In this document: positions 1 to 10,194 of the stretch, piece after piece
Layout of the letters: each line of letters begins with the position of its first letter
Position numbering within the stretch: the first letter of the stretch is position 1
From: Comamonas testosteroni
GTDB lineage: Bacteria; Pseudomonadota; Gammaproteobacteria; Burkholderiales; Burkholderiaceae_C
Assembly (NCBI RefSeq): GCF_014076415.1
Contig: NZ_CP043568.1
Coordinates: 806,001-870,000, forward strand
Reading direction: 5' to 3'
DNA: 64,000 nucleotides
Program-made: the position numbers and the translations under genes
Notes under the pieces: model-generated
The model's database searches: none
What the model was told of the DNA's origin: nothing
Seen by the model: the letters and a program-made list of their open reading frames with translations, nothing else

Positions 1-86
1 TATGAGGCTTGTGTTTTCTGTGCATCAAAAGATTCGGGTTTTTATGTATTTGATGCAAAATTGCAACAGTTTCGAGAGGAAAAACA

Positions 87-539
87 ATGGAATGCACAGT
101 TAGTTGGACAGGCGCGGCCACCGGAACGCGCTCGGGCATGGGTTTTGTGGCAGAGACCGGCAGCGGCCATGTGGTCAATATGGATGGCGCGCCGGACGAG
201 AAGAACCCGGCCAACGGCGGTCGCAACCAGGCACCGCGCCCCATGGAGATGCTGCTGGCCGGTGCCGGCGGCTGCACGGCCTACGACGTGGTGCTCATCC
301 TCAAGCGTGGCCGCCACGATGTGAAGGGCTGCAGCGTGCAGCTGACTTCCGAGCGCGCCGAGACCGACCCCAAGGTGTTCACCAAGATCCACATGCAGTT
401 CACGGTCAGCGGCAAGAACCTGCCTGCCGGCGCCGTCGAACGCGCCATCGCCATGAGCCACGACAAATACTGCTCGGCCACCATCATGCTGGGCAAGACG
501 GCAGAAATCACTACGGGTTTCGACATCGTCGAAGCCTGA
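87..539 (+). CDS. OsmC/Ohr family peroxiredoxin-like protein
   Basis: A 150-residue protein of OsmC-family length. OsmC/Ohr proteins are small cytoplasmic dimers that reduce organic or inorganic peroxides with two cysteines. The first conserved cysteine lies in the GAGGCTAYDV stretch (about residue 60) and the second in SHDKYCSAT (about residue 128), the expected spacing. The N-terminal strand and the PMEMLLAGAGG helix start match the family. A purine-rich GAGAGG ribosome site sits 8 bases before the ATG. It converges on coq7 with a hairpin terminator between them. The exact subgroup (OsmC, Ohr or YhfA-like) and the substrate cannot be decided by eye. Confidence 0.9.
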   Translation: MECTVSWTGAATGTRSGMGFVAETGSGHVVNMDGAPDEKNPANGGRNQAPRPMEMLLAGAGGCTAYDVVLILKRGRHDVKGCSVQLTSERAETDPKVFTKIHMQFTVSGKNLPAGAVERAIAMSHDKYCSATIMLGKTAEITTGFDIVEA

Positions 540-554
540 ACTGGACGTTCGGTC

Positions 555-586
555 GAAAAACGGGCCTCAACGGCCCGTTTTTGTTG
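555..586. terminator. Bidirectional hairpin terminator between osmC-like gene and coq7
   Basis: AACGGGCC and GGCCCGTT form an 8-bp stem around a short loop. A-rich sequence precedes it and a T run follows, so it can serve both convergent genes. Confidence 0.8.
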
Positions 587-598
587 AACAGGCGCCAA

Positions 599-1216
599 TC
601 AGATGCGATGCGCTGTAATCGTCATGACTTTGGCTGCTGCACGCATCAGCCCCTGGGCAATCGGCGGCAGTTGGATTGCGCCTTCATCGATCGCTGCCGC
701 GGCATGACGCTCTTCGTCATCCTTCATGCGTTCGACCACGGCACGCGAAGCCTCGTCCTCTTCGGGCAGGCGACCCAGATGGCTCGCCAGGTGGGCAGAA
801 ACCTGATTTTCTGTCTCGACCACAAAACCCAGGCTGGCGGCATCGCTGAATTTGGCGGCAATCGTGCCAATGGCAAAGGCGCCAGCAAACCACAGCGGGT
901 TCAGCAATGAAGGTCTGTCACCCAGGGCATGCAGGCGCTCGCGGGTCCAGGCCAGGTGGTCCATTTCCTCGCGAGCGGCATGCAGCAGATGCTCGCGCAA
1001 CTCCATGTCCTTGGTCACCATGGCCTGGGCGTTGTACAGGGCCTGCGCACAGACCTCGCCCACATGATTGACGCGCATCAAGGCTGCGGAGAGCCTGCGC
1101 TGTTCATCGCTCAGGTCGGCTTCGGCGATCCCTGCTGCAGGCGAGCGCTCTGCGGCCACCGGGTCGGCAAACAAAGTGCGAAGAGCTGCATCGGCAGCGG
1201 TCAGAAACTTGTCCAT
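599..1216 (-). CDS. coq7: 3-demethoxyubiquinol 3-hydroxylase Coq7
   Basis: Di-iron hydroxylase that performs the last hydroxylation in ubiquinone synthesis at the inner membrane. With the ATG at 1216 the product is 205 residues ([13 protein letters not shown]...), matching family length; an upstream in-frame start would add 13 atypical residues. Iron-ligand motifs are visible in two symmetric halves: HVGEVCAQ, then [10 protein letters not shown] (ExxH), TENQVSAHL, and DEERHAAAA (ExxH). Monocistronic, convergent with the OsmC-like gene. Confidence 0.95.
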   Translation of the reverse strand: MDKFLTAADAALRTLFADPVAAERSPAAGIAEADLSDEQRRLSAALMRVNHVGEVCAQALYNAQAMVTKDMELREHLLHAAREEMDHLAWTRERLHALGDRPSLLNPLWFAGAFAIGTIAAKFSDAASLGFVVETENQVSAHLASHLGRLPEEDEASRAVVERMKDDEERHAAAAIDEGAIQLPPIAQGLMRAAAKVMTITAHRI

Positions 1217-1546
1217 GGCTAAAAAGAACTCAGTGCGGCGCCTGTCTGGCGTCAATGCACATAAGGTACACCAGAGTGGCTCATCCGCAACTTGCGCTGG
1301 GGCAATCCTAGGCCGAAACCCCTAAGGGTGTGCCCGCTAGTGCGGCTTGGTGTTTGTTGCGGTGGTGCAACGAAAACGCGCCGAATCGAGCAGTTTTGGG
1401 TGAATTCCTTTGCGCTGGGCTCGGTGGTCTGGTGCAATAGACCCAACTTCCCCACCAGGAGGTTGGCGCGGGAAACCGGTGGAGCTCGAGGCTCAAGTCT
1501 CTCTCCCATAGAACCGGCGCCCTTCTAAACCTTGGAGTAACTCGTA
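1217..1546. other. 330-bp non-coding region upstream of omp32
   Basis: No convincing gene is present. It should hold the coq7 promoter on the left and a long 5' untranslated region for the porin on the right. Several short inverted repeats occur, including CCCT-A-AGGG near 1321 and CCAAC/GTTGG near 1444-1466. A good ribosome site (TTGGAGTAA) precedes the porin ATG. I could not fix a promoter with confidence. Confidence 0.6.
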
Positions 1547-2605
1547 ATGAAAAAATCTCTGATCGCCCTGGCAGTGCTGGCCGCTTCCGGCGCCGCAATG
1601 GCTCAATCTTCCGTGACTCTGTTCGGTATCGTTGACACTGGCGTGTCTTACGTGGACAACGCTGATGGCAAGGATGCAAAGTACGGTGTTGGTACAAGCG
1701 GTAACGCTACCAGCCGTCTGGGCCTGCGCGGTACTGAAGACCTGGGTGGCGGTCTGAAGGCTGGCTTCTGGCTGGAAGGCGAAATCTTCGGCGACACCGG
1801 CAACGCTAACGGCTTCGACTTCAAGCGCGAATCCACCGTGCGTCTGTCCGGCAACTTCGGTGAAGTTCGCCTGGGTCGTGAAACAACCCCCACTTTCCGT
1901 GCTGGTCTGAAGTATGACCTGTTCGGCGCTACCGGTATCGGCCAAAACATGGGCTACAGCCGTTGGTCTACCGTTGGTGGTTTCGCCAATTCTGGCGACA
2001 CAAACACCATCCGTGCCAACAACATGGTGTCCTACTCTTCGCCTAACTTCAACGGCTTCACTGGCAACATCAGCTACGCTTTCGACGAGAAGGCTGTTGC
2101 TGGTACTAAGTCTGGCCGCTACGCCGGTGGTAACGTTGGCTACGACAACGGTCCTCTGAGCGTGACTGCTGCATACGGCAACCTGAAGGGTGCTGCTGGC
2201 GACCGTGATGAAATGTCCATCGGCGCTTCTTACAACTTTGGCGTGGCCAAGGTGACAGGTCTGGCACAACAGATCAAGTACAAGCCCGATGCTGGCTCCA
2301 GCGCCAAGTTCCGTAACTACCTGCTGGGCGTGTCCGCTCCCGTGGGTGGCGTGGGTGAAGTGAAGGCTCAGTACGCTTACTACGACCAACAAGGTCCTGC
2401 CAAGGCTCACCAGCTGTCGCTGGGCTATGTGCACAACCTGTCCAAGCGCACTGCCCTGTACGGCACTGTGGCTTACCTGAAGAACCAAGACGGTTCCTCT
2501 ATGGCTCTGGCTGCCAAGGGTGTGAGCGACACCGTTGGCATGAAGGCTAATGGTACTGGCATGAACCAAGCTGGCGTGCAAGTGGGTATCCGCCACGCTT
2601 TCTAA
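1547..2605 (+). CDS. omp32: Anion-selective Gram-negative porin, Omp32 type
   Basis: A 352-residue outer-membrane beta-barrel porin. The first 19 residues are a signal peptide (MKKSLIALAVLAASGAAMA) and the mature protein begins QSSVTLFGIVD. Runs such as SRLGLRGTEDLGGGLKAGFW, LSGNFGEVRLGR and YVHNLSKRTALYG, and the C-terminal ...GIRHAF with terminal Phe, match recalled Omp32 of Delftia/Comamonas acidovorans, a trimeric anion-selective porin. Codon use is strongly biased (CTG, GGC/GGT, CGT, AAG), as expected for a very abundant protein. Followed by its own terminator, so probably monocistronic. Confidence 0.95.
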   Translation: MKKSLIALAVLAASGAAMAQSSVTLFGIVDTGVSYVDNADGKDAKYGVGTSGNATSRLGLRGTEDLGGGLKAGFWLEGEIFGDTGNANGFDFKRESTVRLSGNFGEVRLGRETTPTFRAGLKYDLFGATGIGQNMGYSRWSTVGGFANSGDTNTIRANNMVSYSSPNFNGFTGNISYAFDEKAVAGTKSGRYAGGNVGYDNGPLSVTAAYGNLKGAAGDRDEMSIGASYNFGVAKVTGLAQQIKYKPDAGSSAKFRNYLLGVSAPVGGVGEVKAQYAYYDQQGPAKAHQLSLGYVHNLSKRTALYGTVAYLKNQDGSSMALAAKGVSDTVGMKANGTGMNQAGVQVGIRHAF

Positions 2606-2642
2606 TCAATTGCTGGCGTAAGCCAGTAACTGCTTAAAAGCC

Positions 2643-2674
2643 AAAGGCCTGTCGAAAGACAGGCCTTTTTTGTT
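2643..2674 (+). terminator. Rho-independent terminator of omp32
   Basis: AAAGGCCTGTC and GACAGGCCTTT form an 11-bp stem with a GAAA tetraloop, followed by TTTT. Confidence 0.92.
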
Positions 2675-2835
2675 TTTCCGGGTTAGACCTTAAAGGGTGA
2701 TTGCTGAGAGGTTTGCCCCCCAGAGGGAAAGGCCTGTGTTGCGCTTGTGCCAATGCTCGCGCGGTTGAGGAAAGCATTTCTAGAATGAATTTTCCACCAA
2801 CTGTTTGTGAATTGAATTAAGAGAGAGGCAACACA

Positions 2836-4005
2836 ATGACATCTTCATTTGTGAAAAAAACATTGGCTTTGGCTGTGCTGGGTTCTCTGGGAACAATGGC
2901 TTATGCACAAAGCAGCGTGCAACTGTATGGCATTGTGGATGCAGCGATTCGTCACACGACTAATGAGGGTCCGAATAAAAGCGGTCTGACCAAAATGATC
3001 GGTGGTGGCATGTCCGAGAGCCGCTGGGGTATCAATATCAAGGAAGATTTGGGCGGCGGCCTGTCGGCGATTGCCAACCTGGAAAATCGTTTCTGGACGG
3101 ATTCGGGTACGCCCAGCACTGCTCAGCCTTACTTTGCGCAGTCCTGGGTGGGCTTGCGCAGCACCAGTTTTGGTCAGGTGACCATGGGGCGCCAATACAA
3201 CGTGCTGTTTGATCTGGTGACCTCTACCTATGCATCGTTCCCATATTCCCCTTATATGGATGCCTACAAGCCTGAAATCGGCATGTCTCTGGGCGCGCGT
3301 GCAAACAATATGCTCAAGTACGTTGCCGAGTTTGGGCCGGTTCGTGCGGGGTTGCAGTATTCTTTTGACGAGGGCAATACCTTTGCCAAGAAAGGCGGAA
3401 GTATTGATATGACACCAGGCGGTCTGGCATTGAAAACCGCGGGCGGCTATCTGCGATATTCTGCCAACGGCATTTCTGTGGGCGGTGCTTTCCAGCGCTC
3501 GACCTTGCCCGCCGGCACCGATGTGGATGCCTGGACACTGGGTGGCTCCTATCGCACCGGGCCTCTGTATCTGATGGCTGGCTACGGCCAGAACAAGGTC
3601 AAGGATAGTCTCGGTGCTGCAGGGGCTGGTGCCATTTTTGACGCCGGCCTGCTCAATGCATATTGGACAGGCTCTTCCAATGGTGGCTTTATCGCGGGTA
3701 ATGCGCCCGGGAATTTTGCCAACAAGCGTGAGATGTTCAAGGTCGGCTTTGGCTACCAGGTCACGCCGCAGCTCAATGCAGGCATGCATTACTACCATGC
3801 CAAGCAATCGGGATCGGCGACTGGTGCTTTTAACGGCAAGGCAGACTTTATCGTTGCCGTTGCCGACTATGCCTTCTCCAAGCGTACCGATGCCTATTTC
3901 GCGGTGGATCACACCAAGACCAAAGGCGGTGCGGGCGTGATGCTCGATTCCAATGGCGCGAAAAAGCGTACCGGCATCACCATCGGTCTGCGTCATCGTT
4001 TCTAA
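2836..4005 (+). CDS. Second Gram-negative porin
   Basis: A 389-residue porin of the same family as its upstream neighbour. A signal peptide of about 25 residues ends in MAYA, followed by QSSVQLYGIVDAA. It carries the family signature ESRWGINIKEDLGGGLSAI, the strand RQYNVLFD in the constriction region, and a C-terminal GLRHRF with terminal Phe. A purine-rich AGAGAGAGG site precedes the ATG. Codon use is clearly less biased than in omp32 (more third-position A/T), which suggests lower or conditional expression. Substrate preference cannot be read from the sequence. Confidence 0.9.
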   Translation: MTSSFVKKTLALAVLGSLGTMAYAQSSVQLYGIVDAAIRHTTNEGPNKSGLTKMIGGGMSESRWGINIKEDLGGGLSAIANLENRFWTDSGTPSTAQPYFAQSWVGLRSTSFGQVTMGRQYNVLFDLVTSTYASFPYSPYMDAYKPEIGMSLGARANNMLKYVAEFGPVRAGLQYSFDEGNTFAKKGGSIDMTPGGLALKTAGGYLRYSANGISVGGAFQRSTLPAGTDVDAWTLGGSYRTGPLYLMAGYGQNKVKDSLGAAGAGAIFDAGLLNAYWTGSSNGGFIAGNAPGNFANKREMFKVGFGYQVTPQLNAGMHYYHAKQSGSATGAFNGKADFIVAVADYAFSKRTDAYFAVDHTKTKGGAGVMLDSNGAKKRTGITIGLRHRF

Positions 4006-4020
4006 GGCGAATCCTTGGAC

Positions 4021-4052
4021 AAAAAAGCCAGCCAATATCGGCTGGCTTTTTT
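4021..4052 (+). terminator. Terminator of the second porin
   Basis: AAAAAAGCCAGCC pairs with GGCTGGCTTTTTT around a 6-nt loop. The flanking A and T runs could allow use in both directions. Confidence 0.88.
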
Positions 4053-4085
4053 GTGTCCGAAGCCGAGCAGCTAGTGAAGCGCGAC

Positions 4086-4127
4086 GCACAAAAGAAAAGG
4101 CCGCATCTGCGGCCTTTTCTTTTGTGC
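4086..4127. terminator. Perfect 19-bp stem terminator between porin and groEL
   Basis: GCACAAAAGAAAAGGCCGC and its exact complement flank an ATCT loop. Poly-A and poly-T lie inside the stem on both sides, so it should work for groEL on the minus strand and as a back-up for the porin. Confidence 0.85.
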
Positions 4128-4168
4128 AAAACCGGATGGTGCAAACCACCCGGTCAGCAGCAGAGCAA

Positions 4169-5821
<1,653 letters not shown>

Positions 5822-5906
5822 CTAAAGAATGGGGTTCAAATGTTCTGCCGGCGCTTATCGATCAGTCGCCAGCAGTTGTATGAATAGGGGATGTGTTCGG
5901 GAAGGA

Positions 5907-6197
5907 TTACTTCTCGACGACTGCGAACAGGTCGTCTTCCTTCATGACCAGCAGCTCGTCGCCGTGGATCTTCACGGTTTGGCCAGAGTACTTGCCGAAC
6001 AGAACGCGGTCGCCGACCTTCACGTTCAGAGCGATCAGTTCGCCCTTGTCGTTGCGCTTGCCGGGACCCACAGCCAGCACTTCGCCTTGGTCAGGCTTCT
6101 CGGTGGCAGCATCAGGGAGCACGATGCCCGAGGCTGTCTTGGTTTCGTTTTCGAGGCGCTTGACGATCACGCGATCGTGCAGGGGACGCAGGTTCAT
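5907..6197 (-). CDS. groS: Co-chaperonin GroES (Hsp10)
   Basis: A 96-residue lid protein for GroEL, starting at [14 protein letters not shown] (ATG at 6197); an upstream in-frame start would add eight residues outside the family consensus. The mobile loop ([19 protein letters not shown]) and the C-terminal [13 protein letters not shown] region are intact. First gene of the groESL operon; the CIRCE inverted repeat lies about 85 bases upstream. Confidence 0.98.
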   Translation of the reverse strand: MNLRPLHDRVIVKRLENETKTASGIVLPDAATEKPDQGEVLAVGPGKRNDKGELIALNVKVGDRVLFGKYSGQTVKIHGDELLVMKEDDLFAVVEK

Positions 6198-6281
6198 ACC
6201 AACTCCTAAATACATCAACAAAGTTGAAACAAGACTTGCCAGCCATCCTGGCCGACATTCGGAATATCTAGGGTCAAGCTG

Positions 6282-6308
6282 TTAGCACTCAACCCTATCG
6301 AGTGCTAA
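6282..6308 (-). promoter_or_regulatory. CIRCE operator for HrcA upstream of groES
   Basis: TTAGCACTC-N9-GAGTGCTAA, a perfect 9-bp inverted repeat identical to the CIRCE consensus. HrcA binding here is expected to repress groESL until heat stress. Confidence 0.97.
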
Positions 6309-6443
6309 TAATAAGGCAATTTCCTGAGCTTTCAAGACCTCTCCCCAGCCGATCAGAGGGCAAATTGGTCAAGGAGCAGGGTTTGTTCTGAGTCATATGT
6401 AACGTGTTTTTACAAATAGGCCTGGCTTTTGCTCTGCCAAAAC

Positions 6444-9092
6444 ATGCCTCCAGAAACCATGACTGCCCCGGCGCAGCGCGCCCAAGACCTGCTGCAGACA
6501 GATGTCTTCATTCCCCATATGCGCCAGGTCGGGCGCTGCGAGAGTTCGCTCGGGGAGCTGAATCTGATGTGGCGGCTCATAGAGTCCTCCGCCAAGATGA
6601 ATTGCCCACAGGAAGCGCAGGCCTTGCTGCCCATGATGGCCGCCACGCGTGGCGGCTTCGAGCGCCTGGAGCAGGACCTGGTGCAGTCCATGGTGATGCA
6701 GGCTGTGACGGGGGTGACGGCGGGGCTGGCCAGTCAGGCACAGCATCTGATCGATACCCTGGTGCGCAATCTCTACGAGCGCACGGCCGACGTGGGGTTT
6801 CTGGCGACCGACGCCATGCTGTGCCAGTTCATGGCCGCAGCGGATGGCGACGGGGCGGCCATCACCCAGCGTCTGCGTGCCTACCGCAGCAAGTACACGG
6901 TCTACACGGACATTCTGCTGCTGGATGCCGAAGGCCAGGTGCGAGCGAGTGCGCGCGAGAGGAGTCAGGCCACAGATCAGCCATGCCGGGATGCATTGAT
7001 TGCCCGCGCTCTGCAAAGCCCGGGTTTTGTGCAGAGTTTCGGCGCCACCGACCTGCTGCCGGGGCATGGCAGCGCGTTGATCTATGCGCATCGCATGCTG
7101 CACGCCGGCAACCGCCAGCCTATTGGCGTGCTGTGCCTGTGTTTTGACTTTGATGGCGAGATGCAAGGTATCTGGAGCAGCCGGGACCGGATAGACGGTA
7201 GCGGCGTGCCCGACGCTCAGACCAGCATCGCCCTGTTGCTCGATGATCAGGGACTGGTGCTGGCCAGCAGCGATCTGCACTGGATTGGTGTGGGGGCGAA
7301 GCTGCAGGCTCACCGTGATGGTGCGGGTCCGCTGTATGTACATGGCGGACGCACCTATCTGGTGCAATCGGCGGCCTCGGCAGGCTATCAAGGCTATATG
7401 GGCCCCCATGGCTGGCGGGCGCAGATCATGACACCGCTGGAGCTGGCCTTCGGGCTCCAGCAGCAGGCCGGACTGGATGGGCTGGACGCTGCCGTGGCCC
7501 AGGGCCTGCTGGCGCATGCACATCGCTTCTGCCCGCCCCTGCACGCCATACGCAGCGCAGCGGATACCATACGCCGCGTGGTCTGGAACGGCCGCGTCAT
7601 GACGGCAGGCAAGCAGATGGACAGCACGCGGCTGCAGGCCGTCCTGGAGCAGATTGGCGAGACCGGGGCCAGGACCAACGAGGTCTTCTCCCGGTCCATC
7701 GATGCGCTCTACGGCACGGTGCTCAATACCGCACTGAGAGACAACAGCCTCTTGAGCAGTCTGCTGGTGGATCTGCTTGATCGCAATCTCTACGAGCGTG
7801 CCAACGACTGCCGCTGGTGGGCCTTGACGCCGCAGCTGTCCGAATTGCTCGAGGACCAGGCCTTGGGCGAGACGGCCCCAGATCAGGTGAGCGAGGCCTG
7901 TGCGCTGCTCACCGCCATTCACGACCTGTATACGGTCTACCAGCAAATCATGGTCTATGACGTCCGAGGCAGGGTCGTGGCCGTCAGTCAGCGAGGGCGC
8001 TCCGATGCAGAGGTCCGTGGGCTGCTGGATACCTATATAGAGACGGACAGCCTGCAGCAGGTTCTGGCGCTGGGCGGGACCCAGGCCTATCACGTCTCGC
8101 CATGGCGCCCTTGTGTTCAGCATGAGGAGGACGGCTCGACCTATGTCTATCACGCGGCCATACGCAACGCTGACGGGGTGGTGCTGGGCGGGATCGGCCT
8201 GGTGTTTCATGCACAGCGTGAGTTCACGGCCATGCTGGAAAGCGTGACCGGCGTGCAGGCAGGAGGCGCAAGCAGCAGACAGGTGGCCTACCTGAACCGT
8301 GCGGGCATGGTCATGTCCTCGTCGGATGTGCAACTGCAGCCGGGCATGCGGCTGGATCTGCCGCCGCAAATGCTGGCCCTGGCGCCAGGCCAGAGCATGG
8401 CCCGTGCCATGGTGTATCAGGGGCAGTATTGCGTGGTGGCGATCACGGCGGGCAGCGGCTACCGGGAGTTCAAGCGCAGCGACGGCTATCGCGAAGAGTT
8501 GCTTGCGCTGTCCGTGCAGGCTTTTGGTGCCGTGCAGGACGATGCCCAGGCGGCTGTCTGTCGCCGCAATACCAGGGTGCAGAGCCTGGCTGCGGCCAGC
8601 CGGGGCAGCGCGTACGGCATGGAGATGGCGACTTTTTTTGTCGGGCGCAGCGTGCTTGCCGTCGATGCGGCCTGCGTGCTCGAGGCCCAGAGTGCCTCGG
8701 CCATCGCTCCCGTTTCGGCCGGACGCTTGCCGCACTGCGTGGGAACGCTGGCGCGGCGCAGCCAGGGAGTCGTGGCCGGCTATGTCTGGGTCTTCGATCT
8801 GGGAGCGCTGCTCTTTGGCAAGCCCGTGACCAGGACGGCGCAAAGCCAGGTGATCGTGCTGGAGCACCAGGGGCTCAAGCCGGGCGTGCTGGTCAGCGAT
8901 CTCGAGGGCGTGGTGCGCTTCGAGAGCGGGCAGTTGCGACTGGCCCCTGCAATGGCAGGTGCGGCAGGTCAGCTGGTGGACCGCTTGATCCGCGCCAATG
9001 ACGGAGATCTGCTCATCCAGTGCCTGAACGTGACGGCACTGGTGCGCATGCTCAAGGCGCCACTGCCGACGGAGCAGGCTGCTGGCGGCTGA
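6444..9092 (+). CDS. Soluble tandem Cache-like sensor with C-terminal CheW-like domain
   Basis: About 882 residues from the ATG at 6444; ATG at 6459 or TTG at 6429 are alternatives and none has a strong ribosome site. A helical N-terminus (1-100) is followed by two related segments: RNLYERTADVGFLATD near residue 108 and RNLYERANDCRWWALTP near residue 445. Each is followed by a YTVY stretch and a sensor-like strand (DILLLDAEGQVRA; IMVYDVRGRVVAV), which looks like a duplicated Cache-type ligand domain. Residues about 725-865 (MATFFVGRSVLAVD..., YVWVFDLGALL, GVLVSDLEGVVRF) resemble CheW. No signal peptide or membrane segment is evident, so it probably acts in the cytoplasm. No chemotaxis genes lie nearby. 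Function is inferred. Confidence 0.65.
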   Translation: MPPETMTAPAQRAQDLLQTDVFIPHMRQVGRCESSLGELNLMWRLIESSAKMNCPQEAQALLPMMAATRGGFERLEQDLVQSMVMQAVTGVTAGLASQAQHLIDTLVRNLYERTADVGFLATDAMLCQFMAAADGDGAAITQRLRAYRSKYTVYTDILLLDAEGQVRASARERSQATDQPCRDALIARALQSPGFVQSFGATDLLPGHGSALIYAHRMLHAGNRQPIGVLCLCFDFDGEMQGIWSSRDRIDGSGVPDAQTSIALLLDDQGLVLASSDLHWIGVGAKLQAHRDGAGPLYVHGGRTYLVQSAASAGYQGYMGPHGWRAQIMTPLELAFGLQQQAGLDGLDAAVAQGLLAHAHRFCPPLHAIRSAADTIRRVVWNGRVMTAGKQMDSTRLQAVLEQIGETGARTNEVFSRSIDALYGTVLNTALRDNSLLSSLLVDLLDRNLYERANDCRWWALTPQLSELLEDQALGETAPDQVSEACALLTAIHDLYTVYQQIMVYDVRGRVVAVSQRGRSDAEVRGLLDTYIETDSLQQVLALGGTQAYHVSPWRPCVQHEEDGSTYVYHAAIRNADGVVLGGIGLVFHAQREFTAMLESVTGVQAGGASSRQVAYLNRAGMVMSSSDVQLQPGMRLDLPPQMLALAPGQSMARAMVYQGQYCVVAITAGSGYREFKRSDGYREELLALSVQAFGAVQDDAQAAVCRRNTRVQSLAAASRGSAYGMEMATFFVGRSVLAVDAACVLEAQSASAIAPVSAGRLPHCVGTLARRSQGVVAGYVWVFDLGALLFGKPVTRTAQSQVIVLEHQGLKPGVLVSDLEGVVRFESGQLRLAPAMAGAAGQLVDRLIRANDGDLLIQCLNVTALVRMLKAPLPTEQAAGG

Positions 9093-9106
9093 ACGGGCCG
9101 GGGCGC

Positions 9107-9445
9107 TTACTGAACCGGGAACGGATTCTTTTCGTCGCGAGGGGCGTTGAAGTCCACGGTAGGCGTGGTCTTGATTTCGTACTGGCTGCGGTCCTTGCCT
9201 TCGATCCACTTCGGGGGCTTGCCGCGGCCAGTCCAGGTCGCGCCGCTTTCGGGGTCGTAGTACCTGGCCTCGATCTTTTTCTTTTCTTCAGGCCTCCAGG
9301 GGAAGACCTGCTGAGAGGTAAAGCCGAATGTGGCGATCAGTTGCTTGACGGTGGCCAGGGCTTCCTTGGCTTCGGTGCTGCGCGCTTCTTCGATGCGCTT
9401 GTCCAGCGCATTTTTCTGAGCGATGAGTTCTTGATAGCTTGGCAT
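9107..9445 (-). CDS. H-NS family nucleoid-associated protein
   Basis: A 112-residue H-NS-like protein of the beta-proteobacterial type (BpH3/HvrA-like). Residues 1-50 form a charged helical oligomerisation domain (LIAQKNALDKRIEEAR). The C-terminal DNA-binding motif is seen as YYDPESGATWTGRGKPPKWI, with the GRGxxPxW core that inserts into the minor groove of AT-rich DNA. Monocistronic; the 188-bp upstream region is AT-richer than its surroundings, which would suit autoregulation (inference). Confidence 0.92.
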   Translation of the reverse strand: MPSYQELIAQKNALDKRIEEARSTEAKEALATVKQLIATFGFTSQQVFPWRPEEKKKIEARYYDPESGATWTGRGKPPKWIEGKDRSQYEIKTTPTVDFNAPRDEKNPFPVQ

Positions 9446-9633
9446 TCTGGATTCCAGAGATAGTGTGAAAGGTCAGCACTGATTGCCGCCTTTGTTATTG
9501 TTTTGCAAAACCATTCATTTTGGCGCAAGCGCGAACGCGCCGCATTGTTGATGTTGCGTACTCTCAATCTGCAAAGGGACGCACATCACTTCGAAGGGCT
9601 TCACACATCACTCTGGATGATCCGGATTGTGGC

Positions 9634-10128
9634 TCAAGCCTGTTTGTCACCCGTGGCCATGGCCTGCAGGGCTGAGCCCGTCATGCGATAGCGGATCCAC
9701 TCGGTCTGCGGCAGGGCGCCCAGGCTGTCATAGAACTTGATGGAGGGGGTGTTCCAGTCCAGGCAGCTCCATTCAAAGCGACCGCAGTCCTTTTCCATGG
9801 CAATCCGGGCCAGATGCTGGAGCAGGGCCTTGCCGGCGCCGTGGCCGCGTGCGTCGGGCGTGATGTACAGGTCTTCCAGGTACAGGCCGTGCTGGCCCTG
9901 CCAGGTGGAATAGTTGAAGAAATACACGGCAAAGCCCACGGCCTTGCCCTCGATCTCGCAGATCAGGCCGAAGACGGCTGGGTTGGTGCAGAACAGCGTG
10001 CGGCGCACATGGTCTGGCGTGGCCTTGACCTCGTGCTCGGCCTTTTCATAGATGGCGAGTTCGCGCACAAAGTGCAGGATCAGGTCGATGTCTTGCTCGG
10101 TGGCGGGGCGGATATGGAGCTGGCTCAT
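9634..10128 (-). CDS. GNAT N-acetyltransferase (diamine/thialysine acetyltransferase-like)
   Basis: A 164-residue GCN5-related acetyltransferase. The acetyl-CoA loop ARGHGAGKALL (Q/RxxGxG/A) is near residue 95. The region YFFNYSTWQGQHGLYLEDLY and the C-terminal WNTPSIKFYDSLGA are typical of the SAT1/thialysine acetyltransferase subgroup, which acetylates small amines. The substrate here is unknown. It is upstream of nothing on its strand except the H-NS-like gene and is separated from nadM by a short palindromic repeat. Confidence 0.88.
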   Translation of the reverse strand: MSQLHIRPATEQDIDLILHFVRELAIYEKAEHEVKATPDHVRRTLFCTNPAVFGLICEIEGKAVGFAVYFFNYSTWQGQHGLYLEDLYITPDARGHGAGKALLQHLARIAMEKDCGRFEWSCLDWNTPSIKFYDSLGALPQTEWIRYRMTGSALQAMATGDKQA

Positions 10129-10146
10129 TAAATATCAGGAAAAAGT

Positions 10147-10182
10147 GGCTCCAGCGCTTGATGAGCAAGCGCTTGCAGCTAT
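10147..10182. repeat. Short palindromic intergenic repeat, copy 1
   Basis: Core GCGCTT-N7-AAGCGC at 10154-10172 with an AGCT-like box five bases beyond the right arm. Other copies at 14523-14558 and 20700-20735 share the same spacing. Confidence 0.75.
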
Positions 10183-10194
10183 GGTTTTGATGTA

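Noticed and set aside
6393..9209. A 938-codon minus-strand frame opposite the Cache/CheW gene
   Set aside because: The plus-strand frame has the internal duplication and CheW-like motifs; the minus-strand product has Arg/His/Gln-rich composition and no domain.
9584..9612. Direct repeat CACATCACT upstream of the H-NS-like gene
   Set aside because: Two nine-base copies can occur by chance in this AT-richer gap, and no third copy or operator logic supports it.
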